Shown in pieces: positions 1-8,338 of a DNA stretch of 64,000 bases. Location: NCBI RefSeq assembly GCF_000424145.1, contig NZ_KE384137.1, forward strand, positions 624,361 through 688,360, read 5' to 3'. Under the pieces are notes generated by a model. The model made no database searches and was not told the origin of the DNA. It worked only from the letters and a program-made list of their open reading frames with translations. The stretch is from Butyrivibrio sp. AC2005 (lineage in GTDB: Bacteria > Bacillota > Clostridia > Lachnospirales > Lachnospiraceae). The translations under genes were made by a program, and so were the position numbers. The stretch's first letter is position 1; every line of letters starts with the position of its first letter.

Positions 1-76
1 CTATTATGCAACCTCTCCCATAAATGGAAGGCTTTTATCTATTATGCAACCTCTCCCATAAATGGAAGGCTTTTAT
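1..76. repeat. 38-bp direct repeat, two exact tandem copies
   Basis: Positions 1-38 and 39-76 are identical. The unit starts CTATTATGCAACCTC and ends GGAAGGCTTTTAT. The second copy runs into the stop codon (TGA, minus strand, 76-78) of the aminotransferase gene. The 3' half resembles the GGGGAAGGCTTTTAT tail of the dispersed repeat found elsewhere in this window. More copies may lie to the left of the window edge. Confidence 0.85.
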
Positions 77-1383
77 CATTTATTCTCAGATTCATTCATC
101 TCTTTAAGGAGCTTGTCTGCGTAAACAAGACGTACACACACCGTGAATATTTCCATTGCTGTACGAAGATCTGACAGTGAAGGATATGTGGGGGCTATTC
201 TGATGTTACTGTCCTTAGGATCCTTCTTGTAGGGATAAGTAGCACCGGCACCTGTCATTGTAACGCCTGCCTTCTTAGCTCTGTCAACGATAGCCTTAGC
301 GCAGCCCTCGGGAGCATCAAAGCTGATAAAATAACCTCCCTTAGGTCTTGTCCACTCACCAATATTATAGGGAGCAAGGTCTCTGTCAAGTATCTCCAAA
401 ACTGCCTCAAACTTAGGTCTGATGATTGCAGCATGCTTTTTCATGTGAGCCTTCATTCCTTCAATGTCGCCAAAGAATCTTACATGACGAAGCTGGTTAA
501 CCTTGTCGTGACCGATAGTCTGATGTGAAAGCTGAGCCTTAATCTCCTCAAGGTTATTGAGTGATGTGGCTATAGCAGCGATACCACTTCCGGGGAAGGT
601 GATCTTTGAGGTTGAAGAAAACTTGTAAACCATATCAGGGCTTCCGGACTTCTTACACTCCTCGAGAATCTCAATCAGATAATCCTGATCATCGTCATAA
701 AGGTGGTGAATTCCGTATGCATTATCCCAAAAGATACGGAAATCTCTTGCTGCAGGGCGAAGTCTTGCAAATCTTCTTACTGTCTCATCCGAATAAGAAT
801 ATCCCTGCGGGTTAGAGTACTTGGGCACACACCAGATGCCCTTTATAGCCTCATCCTCAGAAACAAGCTTCTCAACTACGTCCATATCAGGACCCTCGGG
901 AGTCATCTGAACCGGAATCATCTCTATTCCAAAATACTCGGTTATTGCAAAATGTCTGTCATATCCGGGAACAGGGCAAAGGAACTTAACCTTATCAAGC
1001 TTACACCAGGGAGTATTGCCCATAATACCATGAGTATATGCTCTTGATACAGTATCGTACATAACATTAAGTGATGAATTGCCGTAAATAATAATATTTT
1101 CAGGCTTGTTCTCCATCATTGCACCGATCAGCACCTTAGCCTCATGAATGCCATCAAGTACACCATAGTTACGGCAGTCAGTTCCATCCTCACAGGAAAG
1201 ATCAGCCTCTGAATTAAGTGCATCCATCATTCCCATGGAAATATCAAGCTGTTCGTGGCACGGCTTACCTCTGGCCATGTTAAGAGTAAGATCCATGTCC
1301 TGGAATCTCTTGTACTCAGCTCTTAAATTTGCAAGCTCTTTCTCGAGCTCCTGCTTAGTCATCTCCTTGTAATCTTTGATCAT
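76..1383 (-). CDS. PLP-dependent aspartate aminotransferase-like protein
   Basis: 435 residues, a full-length fold-type I aminotransferase that would transfer an amino group between an amino acid and a 2-oxoacid in the cytoplasm. Visible motifs are an NPQG (residues 191-194), a DNAY (220-223) and the likely PLP lysine K260 in STSKITFPGSG. The N-terminal helical segment with LTLNMARGKP and the overall pattern match the MocR-like aspartate aminotransferase family (Pfam Asp_aminotransf, PF12897) better than classical AspC. The start is supported by GAGGAG eight bases upstream of ATG. The gene has its own extended -10 promoter, and its stop lies in a tandem repeat. Substrate specificity is inferred from the family. 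Confidence 0.85.
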   Translation of the reverse strand: MIKDYKEMTKQELEKELANLRAEYKRFQDMDLTLNMARGKPCHEQLDISMGMMDALNSEADLSCEDGTDCRNYGVLDGIHEAKVLIGAMMENKPENIIIYGNSSLNVMYDTVSRAYTHGIMGNTPWCKLDKVKFLCPVPGYDRHFAITEYFGIEMIPVQMTPEGPDMDVVEKLVSEDEAIKGIWCVPKYSNPQGYSYSDETVRRFARLRPAARDFRIFWDNAYGIHHLYDDDQDYLIEILEECKKSGSPDMVYKFSSTSKITFPGSGIAAIATSLNNLEEIKAQLSHQTIGHDKVNQLRHVRFFGDIEGMKAHMKKHAAIIRPKFEAVLEILDRDLAPYNIGEWTRPKGGYFISFDAPEGCAKAIVDRAKKAGVTMTGAGATYPYKKDPKDSNIRIAPTYPSLSDLRTAMEIFTVCVRLVYADKLLKEMNESENK

Positions 1384-1418
1384 AATAAGCTCCTCACTTC
1401 GTTTATAAACTGCTAAAG

Positions 1419-1429
1419 ATTATACCACA
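1419..1429 (-). promoter_or_regulatory. Extended -10 promoter of the aminotransferase gene
   Basis: The minus strand reads TGTGGTATAAT, a TGn-TATAAT extended -10 element 36 bases before the start codon. No good -35 box is visible. The same TGTGGTATA core occurs before threonine synthase (8232-8240) and before the 99-residue gene at 32379. Confidence 0.6.
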
Positions 1430-1461
1430 AAAAAAAAGCTGACGCATTATTATGCGTCAGC
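1428..1461 (-). terminator. Intrinsic terminator of the EAL/HDOD gene
   Basis: On the minus strand a perfect 9-bp stem, GCTGACGCA / TGCGTCAGC with a 6-base loop, is followed by a run of at least nine U. It lies 20 bases after the stop codon of the EAL/HDOD gene and just before the next promoter. Confidence 0.9.
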
Positions 1462-1480
1462 AATGAATAATTATTTGCAA

Positions 1481-2710
1481 TCACTTTATGGGATCAATCA
1501 GGTCTCTGTACCACTTAAGTGCATCTGTATATGCTTTATATACGTCATTCATCTCGATATTTTCAAGAATCATCAGGCGGGATACTTCCTGCCAGGAAGC
1601 ATTTTCATATTCATATACAAGCTGCATAATAGGCCACAAATCGCCCTTCTTGTTAAGAAGCACATCCTCAATTTTCTTGGATACGTGAACCAGCTTAAGG
1701 GCTTGTTCCATGGTCTGGTCAAGCATGATATCAAGAAGTGAAAACAGTCCGGCAAGGAAAAGCTCCGGTGCAAAGCCTTTAAGCTCAAAGCATGCTGCAA
1801 GATTCTCAGCAAATTTTGCTCTGACCATAGAGATACGCATGATCTCACTCGGCTTATCGGAACACAGTTCCTTTGTAACCGCTGTGTTTATCCATTTTTT
1901 AAGTTCTTTCTGTCCGAGCATGGCTGCTGCATGTCTTACAGAGGTAATCTCTGAATTAATTGTCAGATGATTTACCATCTCCAAAAGAGAAATTACAAGA
2001 GCCGGGTCTTTTCCTATTACATCTGCAGCATCCTGTAAATCGAAATCAGAATTGTTAACGACATTCAGAAGTTCTATGTAGGTCACCTTCAATGGTGCTA
2101 CAGTCTTCTCAGACTCCTCAACAGGTACGCGGAAGAAATTACCCTCATAGAGATCATAAGCGCCATCCGAAGTTAGTCTCTCATAATCCTCATTAGTATC
2201 CACGCCAACTGCGCAAAGTTTGATATCCGGATATGACTTTGTGAAATAAATTTTTGCGCTTCTGATATTAATTTTTCTATGGTCAAGGAGAATGTAATCG
2301 CACATCTCAAGAATAGGCTTGTATGTCTCAAACTGATTACCTGCAAGCTTACGGATTGCAATCTTATATCCCTGTCCATGAAGATCCCAAAGTCTCGACA
2401 GATATGGTTCCTCCGGAAGAACAGAAGTATCAAGAAGCAGAACTATAATCTTCTTGGGAGCTTTGCACTGCTCTTCTATGTTAGCAAAAAGCGAGATATT
2501 TGTTATCTCTACAAACACTTCCTTTCCGCCGGAAAGGACATTTGTACCTACGCTCTCCACGATATCAAGGCCTACAATATTTACAACATTATCGAGGAAG
2601 CCTGTACCCATGAGATGGGGATTCATTAGATGATTGTCTCTCTGCGCAAATACAGAATATGCGCATACTTTCATTTCATCATCAAAAAGCGGGATCAATG
2701 AAGCAAGCAT
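1481..2710 (-). CDS. Degenerate EAL plus HDOD signalling protein
   Basis: 409 residues. The N-terminal half (about 1-195) has the beta/alpha pattern of an EAL domain (VFAQRDNHL, VFVEITN, DYILLDH, GNFFRVP) but lacks the EAL signature and the metal and catalytic acidic residues, so phosphodiesterase activity is unlikely. The C-terminal half (about 200-390) is an HDOD domain (LLNVVNNSDFDLQDAADVI, ALVISLLEMVN, ITSVRHAAAMLG). This is the YuxH/CdgJ-type EAL-HDOD architecture, a c-di-GMP-era regulator that usually acts through protein contacts. AAAGGAG precedes the ATG by seven bases. It stands alone between the 6S-like RNA gene and its own terminator. The target is unknown. Confidence 0.85.
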   Translation of the reverse strand: MLASLIPLFDDEMKVCAYSVFAQRDNHLMNPHLMGTGFLDNVVNIVGLDIVESVGTNVLSGGKEVFVEITNISLFANIEEQCKAPKKIIVLLLDTSVLPEEPYLSRLWDLHGQGYKIAIRKLAGNQFETYKPILEMCDYILLDHRKINIRSAKIYFTKSYPDIKLCAVGVDTNEDYERLTSDGAYDLYEGNFFRVPVEESEKTVAPLKVTYIELLNVVNNSDFDLQDAADVIGKDPALVISLLEMVNHLTINSEITSVRHAAAMLGQKELKKWINTAVTKELCSDKPSEIMRISMVRAKFAENLAACFELKGFAPELFLAGLFSLLDIMLDQTMEQALKLVHVSKKIEDVLLNKKGDLWPIMQLVYEYENASWQEVSRLMILENIEMNDVYKAYTDALKWYRDLIDPIK

Positions 2711-2836
2711 TTCATTACTCCTTTCGAGCTCTTCCGAATTTCGTAAATATATGTCTGTTAATTTATTATATCATTACTAAATAGTATAGACAATATAATA
2801 CTTCATTTGTAGATTGTGCATAAAATTAAAAAAGTA

Positions 2837-2864
2837 TAAAAAAAACAGCCCACCAAGGCTGTTT
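2837..2864 (-). terminator. Intrinsic terminator of the structured RNA
   Basis: The minus strand has AAACAGCC, a six-base loop, GGCTGTTT and then a T-run of about eight bases. It ends the non-coding transcript upstream and insulates the EAL/HDOD gene. Confidence 0.85.
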
Positions 2865-3113
2865 AAATAATTCCCGAGAATGCCGGTTCCGGTTATTTGA
2901 CTCCTAGCGAACGCCAGGTGGGTTACCGCAGCCCTCTTCGCTGTCTTCCTCTCCCATAGCTTGTCTGCACATGTGCAGGGCCGGAGGCGTGACATTTGAA
3001 AATGCGATCTAGGTGTCCCGTTTAAAGTAACTGTAGGTTCAAATTACACCGGAGTTGTCGAACATCCCAGGCGAGCTCTTGGCTCGATATAAACCACTCT
3101 CTGGTGGTTCTTT
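2838..3113 (-). ncRNA. ssrS: Structured non-coding RNA, probable 6S RNA
   Basis: A stretch of about 275 nt with no plausible reading frame, a consensus-like promoter in front and a strong terminator behind. The minus-strand RNA contains ATTTGAACCTACA and CTTTAAACGGGACACC, and distally GGCTGCGGTAACCCACC. I associate this combination with Firmicute 6S RNA (Rfam RF00013). Distant arms can pair (CCGGTG with CACCTGG, GTTAC with GTAAC) into one long interrupted hairpin, as expected for 6S, which mimics an open promoter and binds RNA polymerase. Two small hairpins lie near the 5' end (ACCAC/GTGGT and CGAGC/GCTCG). The identification comes from memory of the family; exact mature ends are not visible. 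Confidence 0.65.
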
Positions 3114-3119
3114 AATTAC

Positions 3120-3147
3120 ATTATAATTCAAGAATTATCGAAATCAA
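3120..3147 (-). promoter_or_regulatory. Promoter of the 6S-like RNA
   Basis: On the minus strand, -35 TTGATT (3142-3147), a 16-bp spacer and -10 TATAAT (3120-3125). It places the transcription start near 3113. It is one of the best housekeeping-type promoters in the window, which fits an abundant non-coding RNA. Confidence 0.75.
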
Positions 3148-3263
3148 TAGATTTTCACTAAAAAATTCTTAATATTATATGAAGAAAGAGCATGAAAACT
3201 GCGCTTTTCAGAGGAATAAATGAAATAATATTTCTCCCCTTTTGTCACATTTTTTACACTCTG

Positions 3264-5081
3264 TCAAAGTGGCTTGGTTTCTTCCTTAAGCCACTCCTGA
3301 ATCTCGGGTTCTTCGATAAGGGGAAGAAGCGCTTTGCATACCATCTTATGATATTCATTGATAGCTTTTACTTCCCTTGGCTGTAAGTATTTCTTATCAA
3401 TAGCCTCACGGTCAAGCGGCACATAAGTCAGATGTCTGAACTCAAGGAACTGGCCATCACTGTTCTTTACCCCGTTAACAACTTCAAGGATATTCTCAAT
3501 TCGGATGCCATGCTTTCCCTCAATATAAACTCCGGGTTCATCTGACATAATCATACCAACCTTAAGTGCAGCCTCATCCTCGGAAGATCTGGATTTCCAT
3601 CTAATGCTGTGAGGTCCCTCATGAACATTTAGCATATAGCCAATGCCATGACCGGTTCCGCATTTGTAATCGACATCGATATTCCAAAGGGGCTGTCTTG
3701 CAAGAATATCAAGATTTCTTCCGTTGCATCCCTCAAGGAAATGTGCATTGGCAAGCTGAAGCATTCCAACTGCAGTAAGTGTATAATGCATTTTCTCTTC
3801 ATCCGTCACAGGTCCAAGGACAATTGTTCTGGTGACATCTGTAGTTCCGCCCATGTAGGTTCCGCCTGAATCAACAAGAAGGAAGCCCTCAGGCTTAAGC
3901 TCTGCATTTGAGTCCTCTGTAGCTTCGTAATGCATCATCGCTGCATTATCCTTGTAAGCACTGATTGTAGGGAAGGAAAGCTCTATAAAGCCGGGAAGCG
4001 CTGCTCTCATCTCATCAAGATGCATGGCTGCTGTGTATTCATTTAGCTTTGCACCGTTTTTAACTTCTTTCTTTACCCAGTAAATAAACTTTGTAAGAGC
4101 TGCAGAATCTCTAAGGTATACCTCACGAATATTCTTAATTTCCGTATCGTTCTTGCAAGCCTTCATCATCTCGGTGGGATCAAAAATATTCTTGATGCCT
4201 GCACCTGCTGAATCAGAGTTATCCTTGATGGTTCTGTAAACAGAATAGCTTACATTCCTCTCATCGTAGAGAGTTATTCCTTCATACTCATACTCATCAA
4301 GCCAGGAAATAATACGATTGTATGCTACAAGCTCAATGTTGTTATTTTCACAGTATGCACGCACCTCATCATTCAGCTCATCAAACTGAACAAACATGCT
4401 TACTGTCTTCTGTGTAATAAAAAGATAACTTAAAATAACAGGATTACACTCTACGTCGTTACCTCTAAGGTTTGTGAACCAGCAAATGTCGTCAAGCTTG
4501 CAAAGAAGATAAGCATTTGCCTTTTCCTTTTCCATTACTTCCCTGACATCTGCAAGTTTCTGTGCAAAAGATTTTCCGCAAAGCTCGTCCGAAAGAACAT
4601 ATATAGGATTGCAGGGAAGTGCCGGTCTGTCTGTCCAAACCTCTCCCGCGAGATCCTTATCAAATTTGATTTTTACCTGTTTTTTCCTGAGCTTGTTTTC
4701 ATAAGAAAGGCCTTCTCTTGCCGGAACTACCTTTCCGTCAAAGCCAAGTACCTGACCACTTTTCATGTTGTCATAAAGATACTCTGCGATTGTCGGAACG
4801 CCTTCCTCACCCATCCTGTAGAGTGTGACACCTGTTCCCTTCATCTCGCGCTCAGCCTGTATGAAATATCTTCCATCGGTCCACATTCCTGCCCAGTCCG
4901 CTGAAACAACAAGTGTTCCGTTAGAACCTGTGAATCCGCAGAAATACTCTCTTGCCTTGAAAAAATCAGCCGCATACTCAGAGTTGTGATAATCAGAAGT
5001 AGGCATGAGATAATAATCGATGCCGTTTTCTGCCATTTTCGCTCTAAGTGCTGAGAGTCTGTCCTGTATTATTTTGTTCAT
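3264..5081 (-). CDS. Xaa-Pro aminopeptidase (M24B)
   Basis: 605 residues, the long eukaryote-like aminopeptidase P form with two creatinase-type N-terminal domains (about 1-310) and a C-terminal M24 pita-bread domain (about 320-540). It removes N-terminal residues preceding proline. The dinuclear metal site is visible as the Asp residues in LLVDSGG and TTDVTRT, the His in CGTGHGIGYMLNVHEGP, and the Glu residues in SDEPGVYIEG and RIENILE. AGGAGG lies upstream of ATG. Only 25 bp separate it from the citrate synthase start upstream, so the two are probably co-transcribed. Cytoplasmic; no signal peptide. Confidence 0.92.
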   Translation of the reverse strand: MNKIIQDRLSALRAKMAENGIDYYLMPTSDYHNSEYAADFFKAREYFCGFTGSNGTLVVSADWAGMWTDGRYFIQAEREMKGTGVTLYRMGEEGVPTIAEYLYDNMKSGQVLGFDGKVVPAREGLSYENKLRKKQVKIKFDKDLAGEVWTDRPALPCNPIYVLSDELCGKSFAQKLADVREVMEKEKANAYLLCKLDDICWFTNLRGNDVECNPVILSYLFITQKTVSMFVQFDELNDEVRAYCENNNIELVAYNRIISWLDEYEYEGITLYDERNVSYSVYRTIKDNSDSAGAGIKNIFDPTEMMKACKNDTEIKNIREVYLRDSAALTKFIYWVKKEVKNGAKLNEYTAAMHLDEMRAALPGFIELSFPTISAYKDNAAMMHYEATEDSNAELKPEGFLLVDSGGTYMGGTTDVTRTIVLGPVTDEEKMHYTLTAVGMLQLANAHFLEGCNGRNLDILARQPLWNIDVDYKCGTGHGIGYMLNVHEGPHSIRWKSRSSEDEAALKVGMIMSDEPGVYIEGKHGIRIENILEVVNGVKNSDGQFLEFRHLTYVPLDREAIDKKYLQPREVKAINEYHKMVCKALLPLIEEPEIQEWLKEETKPL

Positions 5082-5106
5082 TATAAATGTTTCCTCCTGA
5101 GACTAT

Positions 5107-6486
5107 TCATCTTTTATCCATTGGTACATAGTCGTGAGTGTCGCTCACTGCCATGTACGCTGGACGAATAATCTTGCTGTTATTTGCAAGCTCTTCCATT
5201 CTATGAGCACTCCAACCGACAATACGCGCTATGGCGAACATCGGTGTAAAGAGTTCCTCGGGAAGCGCAAGCATTTTGTATACAAATCCGGAATAGAAAT
5301 CGACGTTTATACTAACACCTTTATACATCTTGCGCTCATCACTGATAACTTCAGGAGCAAGGCGCTCAACCATTTCGTAAAGTGCAAGTTCTTTTTCCAT
5401 TCCCTTTTCCTTAGCGAGCTTAATAGTATATTCCTTAAGCAGCACCGCTCTTGGATCTGACTTTGAATAAATAGCATGGCCTACACCATAAATAAGACCT
5501 GCCTTATCAAAGGCTTCCTTGTGAAGAAGCTTTCTAAGATATCCCTTTACTTCTTCCTCATCCGACCAATCCTTAAGTTCCTTCTCCATGCAATCAAACA
5601 TGTGAATAACCTTGATATTGGCTCCACCGTGCCTGGGTCCTTTAAGTGAACCGATAGCTGCGGCGATTACCGAATAGGTATCGGTCATTGATGAGCTCAC
5701 AACATGCGTTGTAAAGGATGAGTTGTTACCACCACCATGCTCCATGTGAAGTATAAGGCAGATATCAAGAAGTCTGGCCTCGAGTTCAGTATATTTACTG
5801 TCAGGACGAAGAAGATACAGAATGTGTTCTGCGGTTGAAAGCTCTGCCTTCGGAGGATGTATGAAAAGGCTGTTTCCCTCGTGGTAATGGTTATATGCCT
5901 GATATCCGTAAATCGCCAAAAGCGGGAACAGACTTATCATCTGCAAGCTCTGTCTAAGTACGTTAGGCATGGAAACATCGTCTGCGTGATTGTCATATGA
6001 ATATAAGGTGAGCACGCTTCTTGAAAGGGTGTTCATCATATCACGACTCGGTGCCTTCATAATGATATCTCTTACGAAACCTGTAGGAAGAGATCTGTAA
6101 AAACCAAGCAGCTGGGTAAAGCCCTGAAGCTCCTCCTTATTAGGAAGCTTGCCAAAAAGAAGCAGGTATGCTGCCTCTTCAAATCCAAATTTTGAAGAAC
6201 TTGCAGTTCCGTGAACAATATCTCTTACATTTATGCCACGATAGAACAGCTCTCCATCTGCAGGAACTCTTTCCCCATTTATTTCTTTTGTAGCATTTAT
6301 AGTGGAGATATTTGTAAGTCCGGTAAGGACACCCTTACCATTCAGGTCACGGAGCCCTCTTTTTACATCATATTTTGTAAAAAGTGCAGGTTCAATTTTG
6401 TCTGCCCTCTCAACAACCTTCGCGAGATCTTCTAATTGTGGTGTGCTATCTGAGTAAATGTTTCTCTCGTTATCTTTGTTTCCCAT
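5107..6486 (-). CDS. gltA: Citrate synthase
   Basis: 459 residues, condensing oxaloacetate and acetyl-CoA to citrate. The catalytic triad known from the family can be placed: H250 in LHMEHGGGN, H337 in YGVGHAIYSK and D396 in INVDFYSG. The CoA-binding stretch KGPRHGGAN is at 282-290. It is a long citrate synthase with a charged N-terminal extension of about 50 residues, typical of anaerobic Clostridia, where it feeds glutamate synthesis. AGGAGG is five bases before ATG. It lies between threonine synthase upstream, separated by a dispersed repeat, and the aminopeptidase downstream. Confidence 0.93.
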   Translation of the reverse strand: MGNKDNERNIYSDSTPQLEDLAKVVERADKIEPALFTKYDVKRGLRDLNGKGVLTGLTNISTINATKEINGERVPADGELFYRGINVRDIVHGTASSSKFGFEEAAYLLLFGKLPNKEELQGFTQLLGFYRSLPTGFVRDIIMKAPSRDMMNTLSRSVLTLYSYDNHADDVSMPNVLRQSLQMISLFPLLAIYGYQAYNHYHEGNSLFIHPPKAELSTAEHILYLLRPDSKYTELEARLLDICLILHMEHGGGNNSSFTTHVVSSSMTDTYSVIAAAIGSLKGPRHGGANIKVIHMFDCMEKELKDWSDEEEVKGYLRKLLHKEAFDKAGLIYGVGHAIYSKSDPRAVLLKEYTIKLAKEKGMEKELALYEMVERLAPEVISDERKMYKGVSINVDFYSGFVYKMLALPEELFTPMFAIARIVGWSAHRMEELANNSKIIRPAYMAVSDTHDYVPMDKR

Positions 6487-6500
6487 ACTACCTCCTGTGT

Positions 6501-6604
6501 CCCCTCATCCGGCACTTCGTGCCACCTTCCCCCAAGGGGAAGGCTTTTATTTTTTGCCTTCCCCCTTTGGGGGAAGGTGGCAGCGAAGCTGACAGATGAG
6601 GGGG
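6501..6604. repeat. Dispersed repeat copy A, near-complete palindrome
   Basis: The left arm CCCCTCATCCGGCACTTC... and the right arm ...GCTGACAGATGAGGGG are inverted copies joined by a short AT spacer, so a transcript could fold into a hairpin of about 45 bp. It occupies the gap between thrC (stop 6610) and the citrate synthase start (6486). Copies B (11259-11361) and C (35620-35718) share its CCCCTCATCCG end and its GGGGAAGGCTTTAT-like end. It resembles a small non-autonomous palindromic element. Confidence 0.8.
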
Positions 6605-6609
6605 TTATA

Positions 6610-8094
6610 TTATTTCAAGAACTCTCTGACTGCGTCAGCAAGTCCATCCTTTCCGACAATCTTAGTATGTCTTACAGCTGCATCACGAATAGATGTAACT
6701 GCCTCCGGAATCTCTACCCCTGAAACCTCGGAGAGCTTGTCTGCAAGCTGGAAGTCATCGAGATCTGCCTCATCTTTTCCAAGAGCCTGCATAACGCTTC
6801 TTGTAAATTTATACGGGCTTGCGGTTGATGCAATAACCGTAACTGTCTTATCGCCTGTATCCTTTACATATTTGTTGTATACACTTGACGCAACCGCTGT
6901 ATGTGTATCGATAAGATATCCTGTCTTTTCAAAAAGCTCTCTTATAGCTGTGGCAGTCTCTTCCTCTGTAGCATAACCGCCCTTAAAGCAATCCAACGCT
7001 TTTCTCATGGAATCGGAAATCTCGTATTTACCTTCCTCAGTAAGCTGTTTCATATATGATGCATCCTTAGCAGCATCATCACCTGCGATGTGATAAATAA
7101 GTCTCTCCAGGTTAGATGAAATAAGAATGTCCATTGAAGGTGATGTGGTAAGGATGAAATCACGGTTTCTGTCGTACTCACCTGTCTGAAAGAAATCATA
7201 CAAAACCTTGTTTGAGTTTGAAGCACAGATAAAGGTCTTGATCGGAAGTCCCATTTTTCCTGCATAATATGCTGCAAGAATATTACCGAAGTTACCTGTG
7301 GGAACTACAACATTTATCTCGTCTCCCTCGGCAATTCTGCCCTCCTTAAGAAGACGTGTGTAAGCATAAACATAATATACAATCTGAGGAACAAGTCTTC
7401 CTATGTTGATTGAGTTAGCTGATGAGAATTGGAAGCCCTTGGCATCAAGTTCCTTTGCAAATTCAGGATCAGTGAATATCTTCTTAACACCGGTCTGAGC
7501 ATCATCAAAATTACCCTCGATACCGATAACGCAGGTGTTATCTCCCTCCTGGGTTACCATCTGCTGTTTCTGAATCGGTGATACACCATCCTTAGGATAA
7601 AATACTATGATTCTTGTTCCGGGAACATCAGCAAATCCTGCAAGTGCTGCCTTTCCGGTGTCTCCACTTGTTGCTGTAAGAATGACGATCTCATTCTTAA
7701 TCTGGTTCTTCTTGGCAGCTGTTGTCATCAAATATGGAAGAATAGAAAGAGCCATATCCTTAAACGCAATGGTTTTTCCATGATAGAGTTCTAAGTAAAA
7801 AGCTCCGTCAGCCTCAGTCATAGGAGCCATCTCCTCAGTATCGAACTTGGAGTCATAGGCATGATCAATACAATAACGAAGTTCTTCCTCCGTAAAGTCA
7901 GAAAGCAAAAGCTTCATAACCTGGTAAGCTGTCTCACGGTAATCCATCTCCTTAAGCTCAGAAAAGCTCTTATCAAGCTTCGGAAAGCTGTCCGGAACAA
8001 AAAGTCCTCCGTCCGACGCAAGTCCCTGCAATATTGCCTGTGATGCAGTTACTTTCTGCTTATCCCCTCTGGTACTTGAATACATAACGTTCAT
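6610..8094 (-). CDS. thrC: Threonine synthase
   Basis: 494 residues from the chosen start. It converts O-phosphohomoserine to threonine using PLP. The cofactor lysine is in HGKTIAFKDMAL, and the phosphate-binding SGDTGKAAL and VPTGNFGNILAAYYA motifs follow. The reading frame is open for 58 more codons upstream, but that stretch is hydrophobic and low complexity. The ATG at 8092-8094 (MNVMYSSTRGDK) has GGAGGAG nine bases upstream and matches the usual N-terminus, so I use it. The long-form threonine synthase of this type is common in Clostridia. No T-box or threonine leader peptide was seen in front. Confidence 0.92.
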   Translation of the reverse strand: MNVMYSSTRGDKQKVTASQAILQGLASDGGLFVPDSFPKLDKSFSELKEMDYRETAYQVMKLLLSDFTEEELRYCIDHAYDSKFDTEEMAPMTEADGAFYLELYHGKTIAFKDMALSILPYLMTTAAKKNQIKNEIVILTATSGDTGKAALAGFADVPGTRIIVFYPKDGVSPIQKQQMVTQEGDNTCVIGIEGNFDDAQTGVKKIFTDPEFAKELDAKGFQFSSANSINIGRLVPQIVYYVYAYTRLLKEGRIAEGDEINVVVPTGNFGNILAAYYAGKMGLPIKTFICASNSNKVLYDFFQTGEYDRNRDFILTTSPSMDILISSNLERLIYHIAGDDAAKDASYMKQLTEEGKYEISDSMRKALDCFKGGYATEEETATAIRELFEKTGYLIDTHTAVASSVYNKYVKDTGDKTVTVIASTASPYKFTRSVMQALGKDEADLDDFQLADKLSEVSGVEIPEAVTSIRDAAVRHTKIVGKDGLADAVREFLK

Positions 8095-8338
8095 GGTGCT
8101 ACGCTCCTCCATTTTCTTATTCTCGGTTTGTTGTAGATATGATAAAATAAAAGTAATAAAAAGATGACTCTTCACTTGTGAGTCTTCAGAAGATTTTCTT
8201 ATGAAAAGATACTTTTTTACTTTGAGTAAAAAGTATACCACAAAAATGCATATAAATACATAGTGCATAATTAATGTTTTGATTGTTTTAATAGTGCTCA
8301 GTGACTACTGGCTTTAAGCTTATGGGGGTAAACTTAAA
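8095..8338. promoter_or_regulatory. Divergent intergenic region thrC / AP2-HNH gene
   Basis: This 244-bp region carries the thrC extended -10 TGGTATACT (minus strand, 8232-8240). Between it and thrC are small hairpins (for example GACTC...GAGTC followed by ATCTTTTT) that could act as a weak attenuator. For the rightward gene the only clear signal is a GGGGG ribosome site at about 8326-8330. No T-box sequence is present. Confidence 0.5.

Noticed and set aside
1-76. CRISPR array from the direct repeats at the left edge
   Set aside because: Two directly adjacent identical units without unique spacers, and no cas genes in the window.
2777-2995. 72-codon minus-strand frame over the structured RNA region
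   Set aside because: It crosses the terminator and has no ribosome site; structure and promoter/terminator layout fit a non-coding RNA.
2838-3113. tmRNA or RNase P RNA as identity of the structured RNA
   Set aside because: No tag-peptide frame, no T-arm or CCA end, and no RNase P core motifs.
8095-8268. Upstream extension of threonine synthase by 58 codons
   Set aside because: Extension is low complexity and overlaps the promoter; a GGAGGAG site supports the internal ATG at 8094.
8095-8338. T-box or threonine attenuator before thrC
   Set aside because: No T-box core sequence and no run of Thr codons in a leader peptide; only weak small hairpins.
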